Positions 46,696 through 55,983 of a stretch of DNA of 64,000 bases are shown in pieces. The position numbers were made by a program, and so were the translations under genes. Source of the DNA: Duganella rivi (lineage in GTDB: Bacteria; Pseudomonadota; Gammaproteobacteria; Burkholderiales; Burkholderiaceae_D). Each line of letters opens with the position of its first letter. Positions within the stretch are counted from its first letter, which is position 1. Location: assembly GCF_009857435.1 (NCBI RefSeq), contig NZ_WWCK01000001.1, positions 124,001-188,000 on the forward strand, written 5' to 3'. Under the pieces are notes generated by a model. The model was not told the origin of the DNA and searched no databases. It was given only the letters and a program-made list of their open reading frames with translations.

Positions 46696-48459
46696 ATGGC
46701 TACCTCCCCTGCAGAACTCCTGCCTGAATTAACCCCGGACGAACCGTCGCCGTCCACCATCCACAATCTGGAACAGCGCACGCACCAGATCTTCCCGACG
46801 CTGAGCGCGGCCGACATCCGCCACATGCAGCGTTTTGGCCATGTGGTGTGCTTCAAAGATGGCGAAATGATCTTCGAAGCGGGTAAGACCAGCTTCGGCC
46901 TGATCCTCGTGCTCAAGGGCGGGATTGAGGTGAATCGCTACGATGGGTTGGGCAACACTTCTTATGTGACCACTCACACGCCCGGCCAGTTCAGCGGCGA
47001 AGTGGCGCAGCTGTCGGGCCGGCCGTCGCTGGGCAACGGCCATGCGGTCGGTGATGTGGAGGCGCTGGTGGTGCCGTCGGAATCGTTGCGCGCCTTGCTG
47101 GTGGCGCATGCCGAGCTGGGCGAGCGTATCGTGCGGGCGCTGATCCTGCGCCGCGTGGGCTTGATTGAACAGGCGTCGGGCGGGCCGGTGATTGTCGGGC
47201 CGCGCGGCCATGGCCGCATCCACACCATGCAAACTTTCTTGGCTGCCAACGGCCATCCGCACATCGTGCTCGATCCTGAGCATAACCAGCAAGCGGCGGA
47301 TTTGATGGAACACTATCAGCCGCGCGCGGAAGAACTGCCGCTGGTGGTGTGCCCGGACGGCGTGGTCAAGAAAAATCCAAGCGTGGTCGAGATCGGCCGC
47401 TGCCTCGGCATGCTGCCGGAGCTCGATACCGACAAGGTGTGGGACGTGATTGTGGTTGGCGCCGGGCCGGCTGGCTTGGCGACGGCGGTGTACGCGGCCT
47501 CTGAAGGCTTGTCAGTGCTGGCGCTGGAAACGCGCGCCTACGGCGGGCAAGCAGGCGCCAGTGCGCGCATCGAAAACTATCTCGGCTTCCCGACCGGCGT
47601 GTCGGGCCGCGCACTGGCTGGACGTGCTTACGTGCAGGCGCAGAAGTTTGGCGTGGAAGTGGCGATTCCGGCGCCGGCCGGTCGCTTGATCTGCGATACC
47701 TATCCGCTGGAAGTGGAAATGTGCGGCAGCTTGCAGCGCTTGAAAGCGCGCACTGTGGTGCTGTCGTGCGGCGCGCGTTATCGCCGTCCATCGCTGGCGA
47801 ATCTCAAGCAGTTTGAAGGCAAAGGCGTGTACTACTGGGCTTCGCCGGTTGAGGCCAAGCTGTGCAAGACGGAAGAGATTGTGCTGGTCGGCGGCGGCAA
47901 CTCGGCGGGCCAGGCGGCGGTGTTCTTGTCGGGCTACGCGTCCAAGGTGCACATGTTGATCCGCAAGGAGAGCTTGTCGTCCACCATGTCGAGCTACCTG
48001 ATCGAACGGATCCAGGCCACGCCAAATATCGAGCTGCACACCTGCACCGAAATCGTCGCGCTGGAAGGCGATGAGGACGGTCTCAAGCAGGTTCGCGTGC
48101 GCAACGCCAAGACCGAGGACGAACGTGACTACGATATTTGCCGCGTGTTCCTGTTCATCGGCGCCGATCCAAATACGGGCTGGCTGAGCGACTGCGGCGT
48201 GGATGTCGACAACCACGGCTTCATCCGCACCGGCTTTGATGTGACCAAGGCGCAGTGCAAGGCCAACTTCGCGAATGGCGTGTATCCGAAAGACCTGCCG
48301 TCGCGTGCGGCGTTGGAGACCAGCGTGCCCGGCGTGTTTGCCATTGGCGACGTGCGCGCGACCTCGACCAAGCGGGTCGCAGCAGCGGTGGGTGAAGGCG
48401 CAGCGGTGGTCTCGCAAATTCACCAGTTCCTGGCTGCCCTGCCGTTGAGCACAACCTAA
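46696..48459 (+). CDS. Fusion: CNB domain, glutaredoxin-like domain and TrxR-like flavoprotein
   Basis: A 587-residue three-part protein. Residues about 35-155 form a cyclic-nucleotide-binding-type domain (FKDGEMIFEAGKTSFGLILV, GEVAQLSGRPSLGNGHA), but the Arg that usually holds the phosphate is replaced by Ser. Residues about 163-240 look like a glutaredoxin fold (GPVIVGPRGHGRIHTMQTFL, cis-Pro segment EELPLVVCPDGVV) without the CxxC. Residues 248-587 are a thioredoxin-reductase-like module with GAGPAG at 255-260 and GGGNSA at 399-404; where TrxB has CxxC it reads WASPVEAKLC. FAD binding is likely; the acceptor is unknown. Confidence 0.88.
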   Translation: MATSPAELLPELTPDEPSPSTIHNLEQRTHQIFPTLSAADIRHMQRFGHVVCFKDGEMIFEAGKTSFGLILVLKGGIEVNRYDGLGNTSYVTTHTPGQFSGEVAQLSGRPSLGNGHAVGDVEALVVPSESLRALLVAHAELGERIVRALILRRVGLIEQASGGPVIVGPRGHGRIHTMQTFLAANGHPHIVLDPEHNQQAADLMEHYQPRAEELPLVVCPDGVVKKNPSVVEIGRCLGMLPELDTDKVWDVIVVGAGPAGLATAVYAASEGLSVLALETRAYGGQAGASARIENYLGFPTGVSGRALAGRAYVQAQKFGVEVAIPAPAGRLICDTYPLEVEMCGSLQRLKARTVVLSCGARYRRPSLANLKQFEGKGVYYWASPVEAKLCKTEEIVLVGGGNSAGQAAVFLSGYASKVHMLIRKESLSSTMSSYLIERIQATPNIELHTCTEIVALEGDEDGLKQVRVRNAKTEDERDYDICRVFLFIGADPNTGWLSDCGVDVDNHGFIRTGFDVTKAQCKANFANGVYPKDLPSRAALETSVPGVFAIGDVRATSTKRVAAAVGEGAAVVSQIHQFLAALPLSTT

Positions 48460-48521
48460 CCCCCAAGCGCAAACCAAGCGGGTTCAGGTTCTGTTTTTCT
48501 ACTGAGTGCGCGGGAATCGCT

Positions 48522-48572
48522 AAACCCGCACTGCGGCGACCGGGGGTCTGACCCCGTACGGGGTCAGACCCC
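48522..48572. repeat. 51-bp intergenic repeat with palindromic core
   Basis: A flank AAACCCGCACTGCGGCGACC leads into GGGGTCTGACCCC, GTAC, GGGGTCAGACCCC (core 48543-48572). The whole 51 bp recurs exactly at 59760-59810. Here it lies between two convergent genes and could serve as a transcription end. Confidence 0.92.
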
Positions 48573-48602
48573 AAACTTTTGGGTTCAGCGCCGGTGGCTC
48601 AA

Positions 48603-49916
48603 TCAACCAGTGCGAGCCTTGATGCGGCGGAGTTGGGCGGCTTGGTAGGCGGCGAAGGCGTTGTCGAACAGGGTGCGGATGAGCGGGTCGTCGACGATGT
48701 CGGCGTCGGCGGGCGCGCCCTTGATGCGCATGTACATGGAGGTTAGGGATTCGCCCAGCGCCAGGCCTGCGTACAGTTTGGCGGCGGGGATTTCGGTAGT
48801 CCATGTTGGCGCTTCTTCGTCACCCATCAAAGCAATGGTGTCGCCGTGGATGCGATAGCGGTAGTGCCGGGCCTCGCCCACTTGCTCGTAGACGGAGAGT
48901 TGCCAAACGCAGGGCGTCGAGAAGTAGCTGTCTTCCGGGAGCTCCATGTCTTGGTAACGCTCGATCAGCCCCTCGCAGCAAAACGCTTCGACCCGCGCGG
49001 CTTGTTCTTCCGTCAGCGCGGCGAAGTGCTGTGCGATGTCCGAAGTTGGCGGCGGCACGATGTCAGGATCGTAGGCGAAGTCGATGTCTTGATCGCCTAC
49101 CGGCAGCACCCACGGCAGCGGCTCGGCGGGCGTGAGCGCGGCGGCGGACAACTCCACCGCCACCGATGGATTCAGGCGCACCACCCGCGCCGCCGGCAGC
49201 CACTCGCATACCGCCTGCTCAAACTGCCGGTAAGTGATCGGGAACATGGCGCGGTTGTACCACGACCACGGCTCCTGATTGAACTGGCAGGAACTCGGCA
49301 CCACGTAGCGCGGCGCCAGCGCTTGCAGCTGCTCCGGCCACTCCTCCGGCAATTCAACCGGGCCACGTTCCGCGCGCGACGGCGCAATCACATCCACCTC
49401 GCGCATGGTCTGGAAAGGCCACAGCACCATGTCCCACGGCGCGTAGGGCTTGAGCTGTTCCAGCGTCTCAGGATCCATCCACGAGTCGACCACGTTGAGC
49501 ACATTCAGGCCTTCTGCGCGCACCTGGAACATCGAGTCCACGTCAGCCTCCAAGGCGCGGCGCGGGATCACTTCAAACTCACCGATCACCACCGGCACAT
49601 CCAGCGCCAGTGGCTGCACATCCGCAAAGCCCAATTCACGGATCATCGCAAACAATTCGTCGAACAGGCAGTAGAGATAAATTGGCGTCGCGCGATCCAG
49701 CAGATCAAGGCTCTCCAGCGAACAATGATCATCATGGAAGTGCGAAATGAACACCGCATCCGGCCGCAACGCCCTCACCTGCGCGAGGTCGAAGCGGACG
49801 TCGGGAAACGCGTGGCAATTGCGGCTGAACGGGTTCTCAAATATCGGGTCGAACACGATCTGCGTGCCGCCGCTTTCGAACACGTAGCCGGCGTGGAGGA
49901 TGCGGGATATCTTCAT
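48603..49916 (-). CDS. MBL-fold metallo-hydrolase, function unknown
   Basis: A 437-residue protein with an N-terminal metallo-beta-lactamase fold: HFHDDH at residues 59-64 binds two metals, preceded by TQIVFDPIFENPFSRNCHAF. The C-terminal half (about 260-437), with YRYRIHGDTIALMGDEEAP and MYMRIKGAPADADIVDDPLI, is not a standard MBL extension and I cannot name it. Its ATG shares one base with the stop of the M28 peptidase gene (TGATG), so the two are translationally coupled and may act together. Confidence 0.8.
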   Translation of the reverse strand: MKISRILHAGYVFESGGTQIVFDPIFENPFSRNCHAFPDVRFDLAQVRALRPDAVFISHFHDDHCSLESLDLLDRATPIYLYCLFDELFAMIRELGFADVQPLALDVPVVIGEFEVIPRRALEADVDSMFQVRAEGLNVLNVVDSWMDPETLEQLKPYAPWDMVLWPFQTMREVDVIAPSRAERGPVELPEEWPEQLQALAPRYVVPSSCQFNQEPWSWYNRAMFPITYRQFEQAVCEWLPAARVVRLNPSVAVELSAAALTPAEPLPWVLPVGDQDIDFAYDPDIVPPPTSDIAQHFAALTEEQAARVEAFCCEGLIERYQDMELPEDSYFSTPCVWQLSVYEQVGEARHYRYRIHGDTIALMGDEEAPTWTTEIPAAKLYAGLALGESLTSMYMRIKGAPADADIVDDPLIRTLFDNAFAAYQAAQLRRIKARTG

Positions 49917-51277
49917 CAGCGCAGCGGGGTTGGATAGCTGGCAGGGCTAACGTTGCCGTCAACATCAATCGCCTGCACGCCGAAGTACACATTGTCCTTC
50001 GACTGCGGCATGGTGAACTCGGTCACCTTGCCGACGAACTTCGATCCCTGCCAATCCGCCGCCGTGGTATCGCGCCAGACGATGCGGTAGCCCGCCAGAT
50101 CCGGCTCGCTGTTGGCCTGCCAAACCAGCTCGGTATCGTTTTGCAGTTTGGACGTGCGCACTTGCACTTTCTGTGGCGCGGCTGGCGCCAAGGCCAGCGA
50201 CGACAAGGCCGCCGCATTCACCCGCGCCACCTTGGCGATGTAGTTGTAGTCGTTATACTGCGGCAGGTCGCCAATCAGCACACCATTCTCGGTGCGGATA
50301 TTCTGGTGCTGGTGATTGAAATCCTCGGCCGGCTCGGTGAAGCGCAGGGCCGCATAGCCGCGCTCCAGGAACGGCATATGGTCGCCGCCGCGCAGGTAGC
50401 GGTCGCGCCGCTGAATTACGTTGACTTTAAACTTTGGCACATAACGCTCGCCCGCCTCTTTCACCGCACGCGCCAGTTGACGCGACAGCGAGTCGTTCTC
50501 GCCGCCGGTCTGGATCAGCGTGCGCACCACGTCGCTGTTCTCCTTCTGCACCGGCAGGCCTTCTGCAAACAGGCGCACTTGCGTGTCGTCCTTCTTGCCG
50601 TGTTCATCGCGCGAGCTGCCGATGATATCGTTGGTGAACATGCCGGCGATGTTGAGATTCTTCTGCTTCGCCTGCTCGGCCCAATGCGCCGCACCCAGCA
50701 AGCCCTGCTCTTCCGCCGCCACCGTCATGAACACCAGCGTGGCGTCGAATTTGTATTTGGCCATCACGCAGGCCATCTCCATCACGGCGGCTGTGCCGGA
50801 GGCGTCATCGTTGGCGCCCGGCGCATCGCCCACCGCGTCCATCACGTCGGTATTGCGCGAGTCGTAATGGCCGCTCACCACGTACATGCGCTCCACTGAC
50901 GCCGCCTGGGTGCCTGGCAAGGTCGCCACCACGTTGACGATTTCAGTCGGCTTGCTGATGCGCGCGGAGACCGGCGCGATATGGCTGTCGAATGCCACTT
51001 GCAACGGCGTGCCCACGCCGCAGCGCTCCAGTTCCGCCTTGATCCAGCGCCGCGCCGCACCAATACCCTCGGTCTCGGACACCGTGTCCGACATCGTGTG
51101 GCGCGTGCGGAAGCTCACCAGCTTGCGGATGGTGGCTTCGATACGGGCTGGGGAAATTTGTTTGACGATCTGGTCGATCTGGGCCTGATGGCGCTTGGTA
51201 TCAGGTTCGGCGGCCATGGCAGGCGCGGCGATCAGCAGGGCCAGCGCAATGGGCGTCAACTGCGTTTTAAGCTGCAT
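49916..51277 (-). CDS. Exported M28-family zinc aminopeptidase
   Basis: A 453-residue peptidase with signal peptide (residues 1-22, AMA-AEP). The zinc site comprises His137, Asp157, Glu190 and Asp217 (SGHYDSR, GANDDASG, AAEEQGLLG, NDIIG) and a late His in the FNHQHQ region; Glu189 is the general base. The C-terminal 90 residues (VQVRTSKLQNDTELVWQANS, GYRIVWRDT, YFGVQAIDVDGN) resemble a fibronectin type III domain, as in some secreted M28 enzymes. Coupled to the MBL-fold gene downstream. Confidence 0.88.
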   Translation of the reverse strand: MQLKTQLTPIALALLIAAPAMAAEPDTKRHQAQIDQIVKQISPARIEATIRKLVSFRTRHTMSDTVSETEGIGAARRWIKAELERCGVGTPLQVAFDSHIAPVSARISKPTEIVNVVATLPGTQAASVERMYVVSGHYDSRNTDVMDAVGDAPGANDDASGTAAVMEMACVMAKYKFDATLVFMTVAAEEQGLLGAAHWAEQAKQKNLNIAGMFTNDIIGSSRDEHGKKDDTQVRLFAEGLPVQKENSDVVRTLIQTGGENDSLSRQLARAVKEAGERYVPKFKVNVIQRRDRYLRGGDHMPFLERGYAALRFTEPAEDFNHQHQNIRTENGVLIGDLPQYNDYNYIAKVARVNAAALSSLALAPAAPQKVQVRTSKLQNDTELVWQANSEPDLAGYRIVWRDTTAADWQGSKFVGKVTEFTMPQSKDNVYFGVQAIDVDGNVSPASYPTPLR

Positions 51278-51339
51278 ACAGCGGTCTCCGTGGTGGAAGC
51301 CCGCAGCATTGCACTGCGGGCCATTGGAAAGCCACTATC

Positions 51340-51636
51340 TTACTTGCTGGACTTGGCCGGCGCACCATCTTTCGACTTGCCGTTCACTTGCAGTCCGGCC
51401 TCGGACAGCCTGATGGAGTTCTTTTCGCCGATGCCTTTGACCCGCTGCTGCAGGTCGGCCCAGTCCTTGAATTCGCCCTTCTTGCGCTCCTCGAGGATGG
51501 CCTTGGTCTTGGCCGGGCCGAGGCCGCGGATGCTGTCCAGCGCGGCCGCGTCGGCCTTGTTGACGTCCACTTGCGCCCACGCCGCCGCCATGCTCAACAG
51601 CATGGTCAGCATCAGCAATAGTTTCTTGATCATCAT
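51340..51636 (-). CDS. ComEA-type helix-hairpin-helix protein
   Basis: A 98-residue exported protein: signal peptide (KLLLMLTMLLSMAAAWA), then VDVNKADAAALDSIRGLGPA, KAKAI-like TKAILEERKKGEFKDWADLQ and VKGIGEKN, the two hairpins of a ComEA DNA-binding domain. Such proteins hold incoming DNA in the periplasm during natural transformation, but short ones also occur in non-competent bacteria. ATG 51636 has GGAG five bases before. Lies 88 bp after hldE1. Confidence 0.85.
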   Translation of the reverse strand: MMIKKLLLMLTMLLSMAAAWAQVDVNKADAAALDSIRGLGPAKTKAILEERKKGEFKDWADLQQRVKGIGEKNSIRLSEAGLQVNGKSKDGAPAKSSK

Positions 51637-51724
51637 AGTCTCCGTTGAGGTTAAGCAAGATGCGACTATTCGCACCTTGATCAAGCACCTTAACGGAGCC
51701 CGGCTGCTACACGGTTGAGCCAGA

Positions 51725-52648
51725 TCAAGCGCCGAACAATTCCTCGCGCGTGACGGTGGCCGTACCGAGCTTGCCGACCACGATGCCGCCGGCGCGGTTG
51801 GCGGTTTCCACCGCTTCCTGCCAGCCGGCGCCGGTGCCCAGCATGCAGGCCATCGTCGCGATCACGGTGTCGCCTGCGCCGGAGACGTCGAACACCTCGC
51901 GCGCCTGCGCCGGCGTGTGGTATTGCGCGCCGTCGGTGTACAGGGTCATGCCCTCTTCCGAGCGGGTCAGCAGCAGCGCATCGAGCTTGAGTTCCGCGCG
52001 CAAGGCTTGCGCCTTGGCGGTCAGCTGCTCCTCGCTATTCCACGAGCCGGCGATGCGCTTGAATTCGGACTTGTTCGGCGTCAGCACGGTCGCACCGGCG
52101 TAGCGCGAGAAATCGTCGCCCTTCGGATCGACCATCACCACCTTGCCTGCCGCGCGCGCGGCCGCGATCATGTCGGCCACCGCCACCAGGCTGCCCTTGG
52201 CGTAATCCGACAGCACGATCACATCGTAATCGGCCAGCAGCGCCTTGAACTGTTCCAGCTTGTCGCGCAACACGGTATCGGTCGGCGCTTCTTCAAAATC
52301 GATGCGTACCATTTGCTGCTGGCGGCCGATCACGCGCAGCTTGATGATGGTGGAAATCGCCTCGTCGCGTTTCAGGTAGCTGCGAATGCCGCCGCCTTCC
52401 AGCAGCGAGGCCACCTCGTCGCCCGCCTCGTCGTTGCCGACGATGCCCAGCAAGCCAGCCTGCGCGCCCAGCGCCGCCGCGTTGCGCGACACGTTGGCCG
52501 CGCCGCCGAGGCGCGCTTCGCGCTTCTCGATGCGCACCACCGGCACAGGCGCTTCCGGCGAAATGCGGCTGACATCACCGAACCAGTAACGGTCGAGCAT
52601 TACGTCACCCACTACCAGGATGCGTACTTTATCCAGATTGGTCGTCAC
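51725..52648 (-). CDS. hldE1: D-glycero-beta-D-manno-heptose-7-phosphate kinase
   Basis: A 307-residue PfkB-family sugar kinase corresponding to the kinase half of E. coli HldE (RfaE), needed for the heptose of the LPS inner core. RILVVGDVMLDRYWFGDVSR near the start, GGAANVSRNAAALGAQ for substrate binding, and catalytic VSGAGDTVIATMACML. The adenylyltransferase half is absent, as usual in betaproteobacteria where it is a separate gene. Starts 12 bp after ugd. Confidence 0.93.
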   Translation of the reverse strand: MTTNLDKVRILVVGDVMLDRYWFGDVSRISPEAPVPVVRIEKREARLGGAANVSRNAAALGAQAGLLGIVGNDEAGDEVASLLEGGGIRSYLKRDEAISTIIKLRVIGRQQQMVRIDFEEAPTDTVLRDKLEQFKALLADYDVIVLSDYAKGSLVAVADMIAAARAAGKVVMVDPKGDDFSRYAGATVLTPNKSEFKRIAGSWNSEEQLTAKAQALRAELKLDALLLTRSEEGMTLYTDGAQYHTPAQAREVFDVSGAGDTVIATMACMLGTGAGWQEAVETANRAGGIVVGKLGTATVTREELFGA

Positions 52649-52660
52649 GGTGCGGCCTCG

Positions 52661-54028
52661 TTAAGTGCGGGTCAGGATGGAACGGCCAATGCCGTGGTAC
52701 TCAAAGCCCGCTTCGGCCATCGCTTCCGGCTCGAACAGGTTGCGGCCGTCGAAGATGACGGCATGCGCCAGCGCCGCCTTGATGCGGTCGAAGTCCGGGC
52801 TGCGGAACGCCTTCCACTCGGTGACGATGATCAGCGCCTCGGCGCCGGTCAGCGTGTCCATCGGGCTGTCAGCAAAGCGCACGCGCGCCAATTCTTCCGG
52901 CGTCAGGTCGAGCGCCAGTACGCGCTTGGCTTCCGCCATGGCGACCGGGTCGTACACCGCCACCGTGGCGCCGGCGTCGATCAATTGACGCAGCAATTCG
53001 CGCGACGGCGCTTCGCGCATGTCATCGGTGTTCGGCTTGAAGGCCAGGCCCCACACGGCAAAGTGCTTACCGCTCAAGTCCGCGCCAAAGCGCGCCAGCA
53101 CCTTGCGGCCCAGTACCAGCTTCTGTTTATCGTTGACCGCTTCCACCGCGCGCAGGATCAGCAAGTCCTGCGAGTACTGGCGCGCGGTGCGTTCCAGCGC
53201 CTGCACGTCTTTCGGGAAGCACGAGCCGCCATAGCCTGCACCGGCGTATAGGAAGCTGTGGCCGATGCGCGGATCGGAACCGATACCGTGGCGCACCGCT
53301 TCAATGTCCGCGCCCACGTGGTCGGCCAGGTTGGCCAGCTCGTTCATGAACGAGATGCGGGTCGCCAGCATGGCATTGGCAGCGTACTTGGTGAACTCCG
53401 CCGAACGCACATCCATCCAGAAAGTGCGCTCGTGATTGCGGTTGAACGGCGCATACAGCTTCTTCATCTTGGCGGCCGCCTTCTCGCCTTCAGGCGAGTT
53501 GTCATGGCCGATCACGATGCGGTCAGGACGCATGAAGTCTTCCACCGCCGCGCCCTCTTTCAAGAACTCGGGATTGGACACCACCGAGAACGACGCCGCT
53601 GCGCCGCGCGTCGCCAGTTCTTCCTTCAGCGCCGCCGTCACGCGATCGGCCGTGCCGACAGGGACGGTCGATTTATCGACGATGACTTTAAAGCCGGTCA
53701 TGTGCTTGCCGATGTTGCGGGCCGCAGCCAGCACATACTGCAAGTCGGCTGAGCCATCTTCATCGGGCGGCGTGCCGACCGCGATGAACTGCACCTCGCC
53801 GTGCGCCACCGAGGCCGCAACGTCGGTCGAGAACTGGATGCGGCCGGCCGCGCGGTTGCGCGCCACCACCTCTTCCAGGCCCGGTTCGTGGATCGGGATG
53901 CCGCCGCTGTTCAGCAGGTCGATCTTCTTTTGATCGACGTCGAGGCAGAACACATCATTGCCCAACTCCGCCAGGCAGGCGCCGGTAACAAGGCCGACGT
54001 AGCCGGTGCCGATAATCGTGATTTTCAT
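52661..54028 (-). CDS. ugd: UDP-glucose 6-dehydrogenase
   Basis: A 455-residue enzyme that oxidises UDP-glucose to UDP-glucuronate with two NAD. NAD motif [17 protein letters not shown] at residues 7-23, catalytic Cys in [12 protein letters not shown], and a third domain beginning [20 protein letters not shown]. Product feeds surface polysaccharide or aminoarabinose synthesis. Placed between lapB and hldE1 with 12-13 bp gaps, so part of one envelope operon. Confidence 0.95.
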   Translation of the reverse strand: MKITIIGTGYVGLVTGACLAELGNDVFCLDVDQKKIDLLNSGGIPIHEPGLEEVVARNRAAGRIQFSTDVAASVAHGEVQFIAVGTPPDEDGSADLQYVLAAARNIGKHMTGFKVIVDKSTVPVGTADRVTAALKEELATRGAAASFSVVSNPEFLKEGAAVEDFMRPDRIVIGHDNSPEGEKAAAKMKKLYAPFNRNHERTFWMDVRSAEFTKYAANAMLATRISFMNELANLADHVGADIEAVRHGIGSDPRIGHSFLYAGAGYGGSCFPKDVQALERTARQYSQDLLILRAVEAVNDKQKLVLGRKVLARFGADLSGKHFAVWGLAFKPNTDDMREAPSRELLRQLIDAGATVAVYDPVAMAEAKRVLALDLTPEELARVRFADSPMDTLTGAEALIIVTEWKAFRSPDFDRIKAALAHAVIFDGRNLFEPEAMAEAGFEYHGIGRSILTRT

Positions 54029-54041
54029 GGTGATGCTCTTT

Positions 54042-55217
54042 TCAATTCATTACATTCAATTCTTCGGTACGGCGCGGCGGGTAGGTTTCCCACTTGCTGC
54101 AACCCGGGCACTGCCAGTAGAACTGGCGCGCCTTGAAGCCGCAGTGGCTGCACTGGTAGCGCGCCAGCTTTTGCGTGTAGCCGTGTACCAGGTTCTTCAC
54201 CATCGACAGCTCCGGCACCACGGCCGGCGGCGCATCCATCAGGCGCGCTTCCAGGAACTTGTCCAGTCCCAGCAAGGTCGGCGTGCGGCGCAGCTGATCG
54301 CCGACCAATTGCTTGGCCGCTTCCACGCCGTCGAGCTCCAGCACTCCCTTGTACACCACCTCGACCAGGTCGATCGAAGATGCCTGCTCAAGATAGGATT
54401 TCAAGAGATTGACGCCTTCCTGCGGGCGACCCACTTTGCGGTAGCCGTCCATCAGGCGCTGCGCCACCAGTGCCACGTGCGGCACGCTGATTTGCTCGAC
54501 GCGGCGCCAGGTCAGCAGCGCGCCCTCCACATCGCCCTGCGCCAGTTGCGCATCGCCGGTCAGCATGGTGGCGCGCACGTTGACGCGATCCGCTTGCAGC
54601 GATTTCTCCAGCAGCACCAAGGCTTCCTCGGGATGCAGATGCACCAGCGCGTCCTGCGCCAGTTCGCAGTAGAACTGCGCGATTTCCTTCTGGCGCGAAC
54701 CTGCGCCCGATTCCTGCAGCCCAATCGCCGCCTCGATCGCGCGCGGCCATTCTTTCTCGCGCTGGAAAATCTCCAGCAGCGCGCGGCGCGCCTGCGCCGA
54801 ATACTGGCCGTTGAGCAGGGAGTTAAACGTCTCTTCCGCGCGATCCAGCAGGCCTGCCTTCAGGTAGTCCATGCCCAGCTCATACTGCGCATGCTCCTTC
54901 TCTTCCTGCGGCAGATCCGGCCGCGCCAGCAGGTTTTGGTGGATGCGGATGGCGCGCTCGGTCTCGCCGCGGCGGCGGAACAGATTACCGAGCGCGAAGT
55001 GCATCTCGGCCGATTCGGGATCGAGCCGCACGATCTCGATGAACGCATCGACCGCCTTGTCCGGCTGCTCGTTGAGCAAGTGGTTCAAGCCCTTGTAATA
55101 GCCGCGCGGCAGCGTGCGCGATTCCGACAGCAGCTGGCGGATATCCACCCGCGCCGCGACCCATCCCAGGCCAAAGAAGACCGGGATGCCCAGTAACCAC
55201 CAGAGTTCAAATTCCAT
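54042..55217 (-). CDS. lapB: LPS assembly protein LapB
   Basis: A 391-residue inner-membrane-anchored protein: one N-terminal helix ([17 protein letters not shown]), nine or so TPR repeats (about 35-340) and a C-terminal rubredoxin-type metal site with [20 protein letters not shown]. In E. coli LapB controls LpxC turnover and so LPS amount. Pairs with lapA upstream. Confidence 0.95.
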   Translation of the reverse strand: MEFELWWLLGIPVFFGLGWVAARVDIRQLLSESRTLPRGYYKGLNHLLNEQPDKAVDAFIEIVRLDPESAEMHFALGNLFRRRGETERAIRIHQNLLARPDLPQEEKEHAQYELGMDYLKAGLLDRAEETFNSLLNGQYSAQARRALLEIFQREKEWPRAIEAAIGLQESGAGSRQKEIAQFYCELAQDALVHLHPEEALVLLEKSLQADRVNVRATMLTGDAQLAQGDVEGALLTWRRVEQISVPHVALVAQRLMDGYRKVGRPQEGVNLLKSYLEQASSIDLVEVVYKGVLELDGVEAAKQLVGDQLRRTPTLLGLDKFLEARLMDAPPAVVPELSMVKNLVHGYTQKLARYQCSHCGFKARQFYWQCPGCSKWETYPPRRTEELNVMN

Positions 55218-55255
55218 GCTAGGTCTGTGTAATTGTTATTGTTGATTATTGTGGA

Positions 55256-55558
55256 TTATTGCGTGTTAACGCTGTCCGGCTGCGGCTGCTGGGCAGCCTG
55301 CTGCGCCGAGGTTTGCAGCGTGTGGATGGTTGTCTTGTGCTTGTTCGCTTCGCGCCGGTGGCGGAACACCGTGGGCGTCAGCGCCAGCACGCCGAGCACG
55401 GCGCCGGCCACAAAAAAGCCCAGCAGCATCAGCACCAGCGGGCCGCGCAGCTCATAGTGCAGGAACAATTGCAGATCGACTTCCTGCGAGTTCTTCAGCG
55501 CGAAGCTGAAAAACAGGACAAAGATAATGAAGCCTACGAGGGTGGAGATGAATTTCAT
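55256..55558 (-). CDS. lapA: LapA-family (DUF1049) membrane protein
   Basis: A 100-residue protein with two transmembrane helices (about 4-22 and 41-63), separated by the family block ALKNSQEVDLQLFLHYEL, and a charged Gln-rich end. ATG 55558 with CAGGAA upstream is the normal start; a longer frame to 55615 lacks support. Partner of LapB in LPS control. Confidence 0.93.
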   Translation of the reverse strand: MKFISTLVGFIIFVLFFSFALKNSQEVDLQLFLHYELRGPLVLMLLGFFVAGAVLGVLALTPTVFRHRREANKHKTTIHTLQTSAQQAAQQPQPDSVNTQ

Positions 55559-55613
55559 CAGCCGGGTTCCTGTTGAGTAATTCCGAGAGCGCCAGTATCG
55601 CACCTCGGGCAAC

Positions 55614-55648
55614 AAAAAAAAAGCGGCATCCCGAAGGACGCCGCTTTG
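55614..55648 (-). terminator. Terminator after ihfB
   Basis: On the minus strand AAAGCGGC and GCCGCTTT pair around a CCTTCGG-containing loop and are followed by a T-run. It lies between ihfB and lapA, so lapA-lapB may rely on readthrough or their own promoter. Confidence 0.88.
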
Positions 55649-55665
55649 TTTAACTATTGAATGCT

Positions 55666-55971
55666 TCAGTCCTCGATGATCGGTTGCCCGACCATCGCGT
55701 CAACCCGCTCGCGCAATTGCTTGCCCGGCTTGAAGTGCGGCACCCGCTTTTCCGGCACCATCACCTTGTCGCCCGACTTCGGGTTGCGCCCGATGCGTGG
55801 CGGCCGGCTGTTGAGGGCAAAGCTGCCAAAACCGCGGATCTCGATGCGCTGACCGGTCGCCAGGGCGTTGGTCATCGCGTCGAGAATGGTTTTGACGGCA
55901 TATTCCGCATCTTTGGCCACCAGCTGAGAATAACGCTCAGCCAGGCGGTTGATAAGTTCGGACTTAGTCAT
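55666..55971 (-). CDS. ihfB: Integration host factor beta subunit
   Basis: A 101-residue HU/IHF-family DNA-bending protein. [13 protein letters not shown] opening, the beta-arm [20 protein letters not shown] with the intercalating Pro, and [11 protein letters not shown] at the end identify the beta subunit. Starts 12 bp after rpsA, an arrangement conserved from enterobacteria to betaproteobacteria. Confidence 0.96.
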   Translation of the reverse strand: MTKSELINRLAERYSQLVAKDAEYAVKTILDAMTNALATGQRIEIRGFGSFALNSRPPRIGRNPKSGDKVMVPEKRVPHFKPGKQLRERVDAMVGQPIIED

Positions 55972-55983
55972 CGACTATAGTTC

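Noticed and set aside
48221-48574. 117-residue leftward frame over the end of the flavoprotein gene and the repeat (contains [12 protein letters not shown])
   Set aside because: Shadow frame created partly by the palindromic repeat; no ribosome-binding site and antisense to a conserved coding region.
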